The position numbers and the translations under genes were made by a program. Source: an uncultured Clostridia bacterium (GTDB lineage: Bacteria; Bacillota; Clostridia; Christensenellales; Borkfalkiaceae). Taken from it: a stretch of DNA of 27,089 bases. Below the pieces are notes generated by a model, which made no database searches, was not told the origin of the DNA, and saw only the letters and a list, made by a program, of their open reading frames with translations. Position 1 is the stretch's first letter; each line of letters begins with the position of its first letter. The stretch is taken from positions 1 through 27,089 of the forward strand of contig CAKQMB010000021.1 of the NCBI GenBank assembly GCA_934254825.1, read 5' to 3'. Of this stretch, positions 27,010 to 27,089 are shown one piece after another.

Positions 27010-27089
27010 TTCGCGCCTGACAGGCTAAGGAAATAACGTAGCGCTCCGCGTGACTTCGTCTCTCTCCGCTTACTCCGCTTTCGCGGAGA

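Overview
The window looks like a piece of chromosome from a Bacillota organism, most likely a member of the Clostridia. The evidence is AT-rich spacers with near-consensus sigma-A promoters (almost always a 17-bp spacer), GGAGG-type ribosome binding sites, a Firmicute-type L10 leader, CCA-encoding tRNA genes, a PgcA-type phosphohexomutase, and a Y-family polymerase paired with a small YolD-like protein. No phage, IS element or CRISPR array is visible. Species cannot be assigned from the sequence alone.

Layout. 1-324: a strong leftward promoter and structured leader whose gene lies off the left edge (possibly an rRNA operon). 325-4842: a phosphohexomutase (-), then a rightward glycosyltransferase/uracil-DNA glycosylase pair and an MscS channel. 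4910-5626: a small lipoprotein and an XRE regulator, divergent across a compact palindromic operator. 5765-9736: a cytoplasmic GH2 beta-mannosidase, then an SPFH membrane protein coupled to a ribbon-helix-helix (RHH) protein, all leftward. 9737-10372: a gene-poor stretch with tRNA-Pro(GGG) and a second copy of that tRNA's 3' end plus terminator. 10373-12042: the phospholipid pair plsY-gpsA. 12134-12955: a lipoprotein that appears to be transcribed without a leader. 13033-17252: yqeY and the translation cluster rpmG-secE-nusG-rplK-rplA-rplJ-rplL (-), with an L10 leader and without rpoBC after rplL. 17416-18147: a protein of unknown function. 18476-20314: a CPA2-type cation/proton antiporter and a zinc-ribbon membrane protein, directly abutting. 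20535-22348: a small hypothetical gene and a UgpC/MsmX-type sugar ABC ATPase. 22552-23457: a transcarbamylase-like protein lacking most catalytic signatures. 23538-25453: a Y-family polymerase operon. 25619-26698: mnmA. 26895-26971: tRNA-Arg(CCG).

The genes are mostly housekeeping: translation and its control, tRNA modification, phospholipid head-group synthesis, sugar phosphate and glycan metabolism, uracil repair and translesion synthesis, and ion or osmotic homeostasis. The unusual content is mainly regulatory and architectural: an operator placed exactly in a promoter spacer, two probable leaderless genes, a CIRCE-like palindrome in the rpmG-secE-nusG 5' UTR, dispersed 12-mer, hairpin and terminator repeats, a duplicated tRNA 3' end, and a degenerate transcarbamylase. 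All family assignments come from motifs read by eye; no database search was possible.
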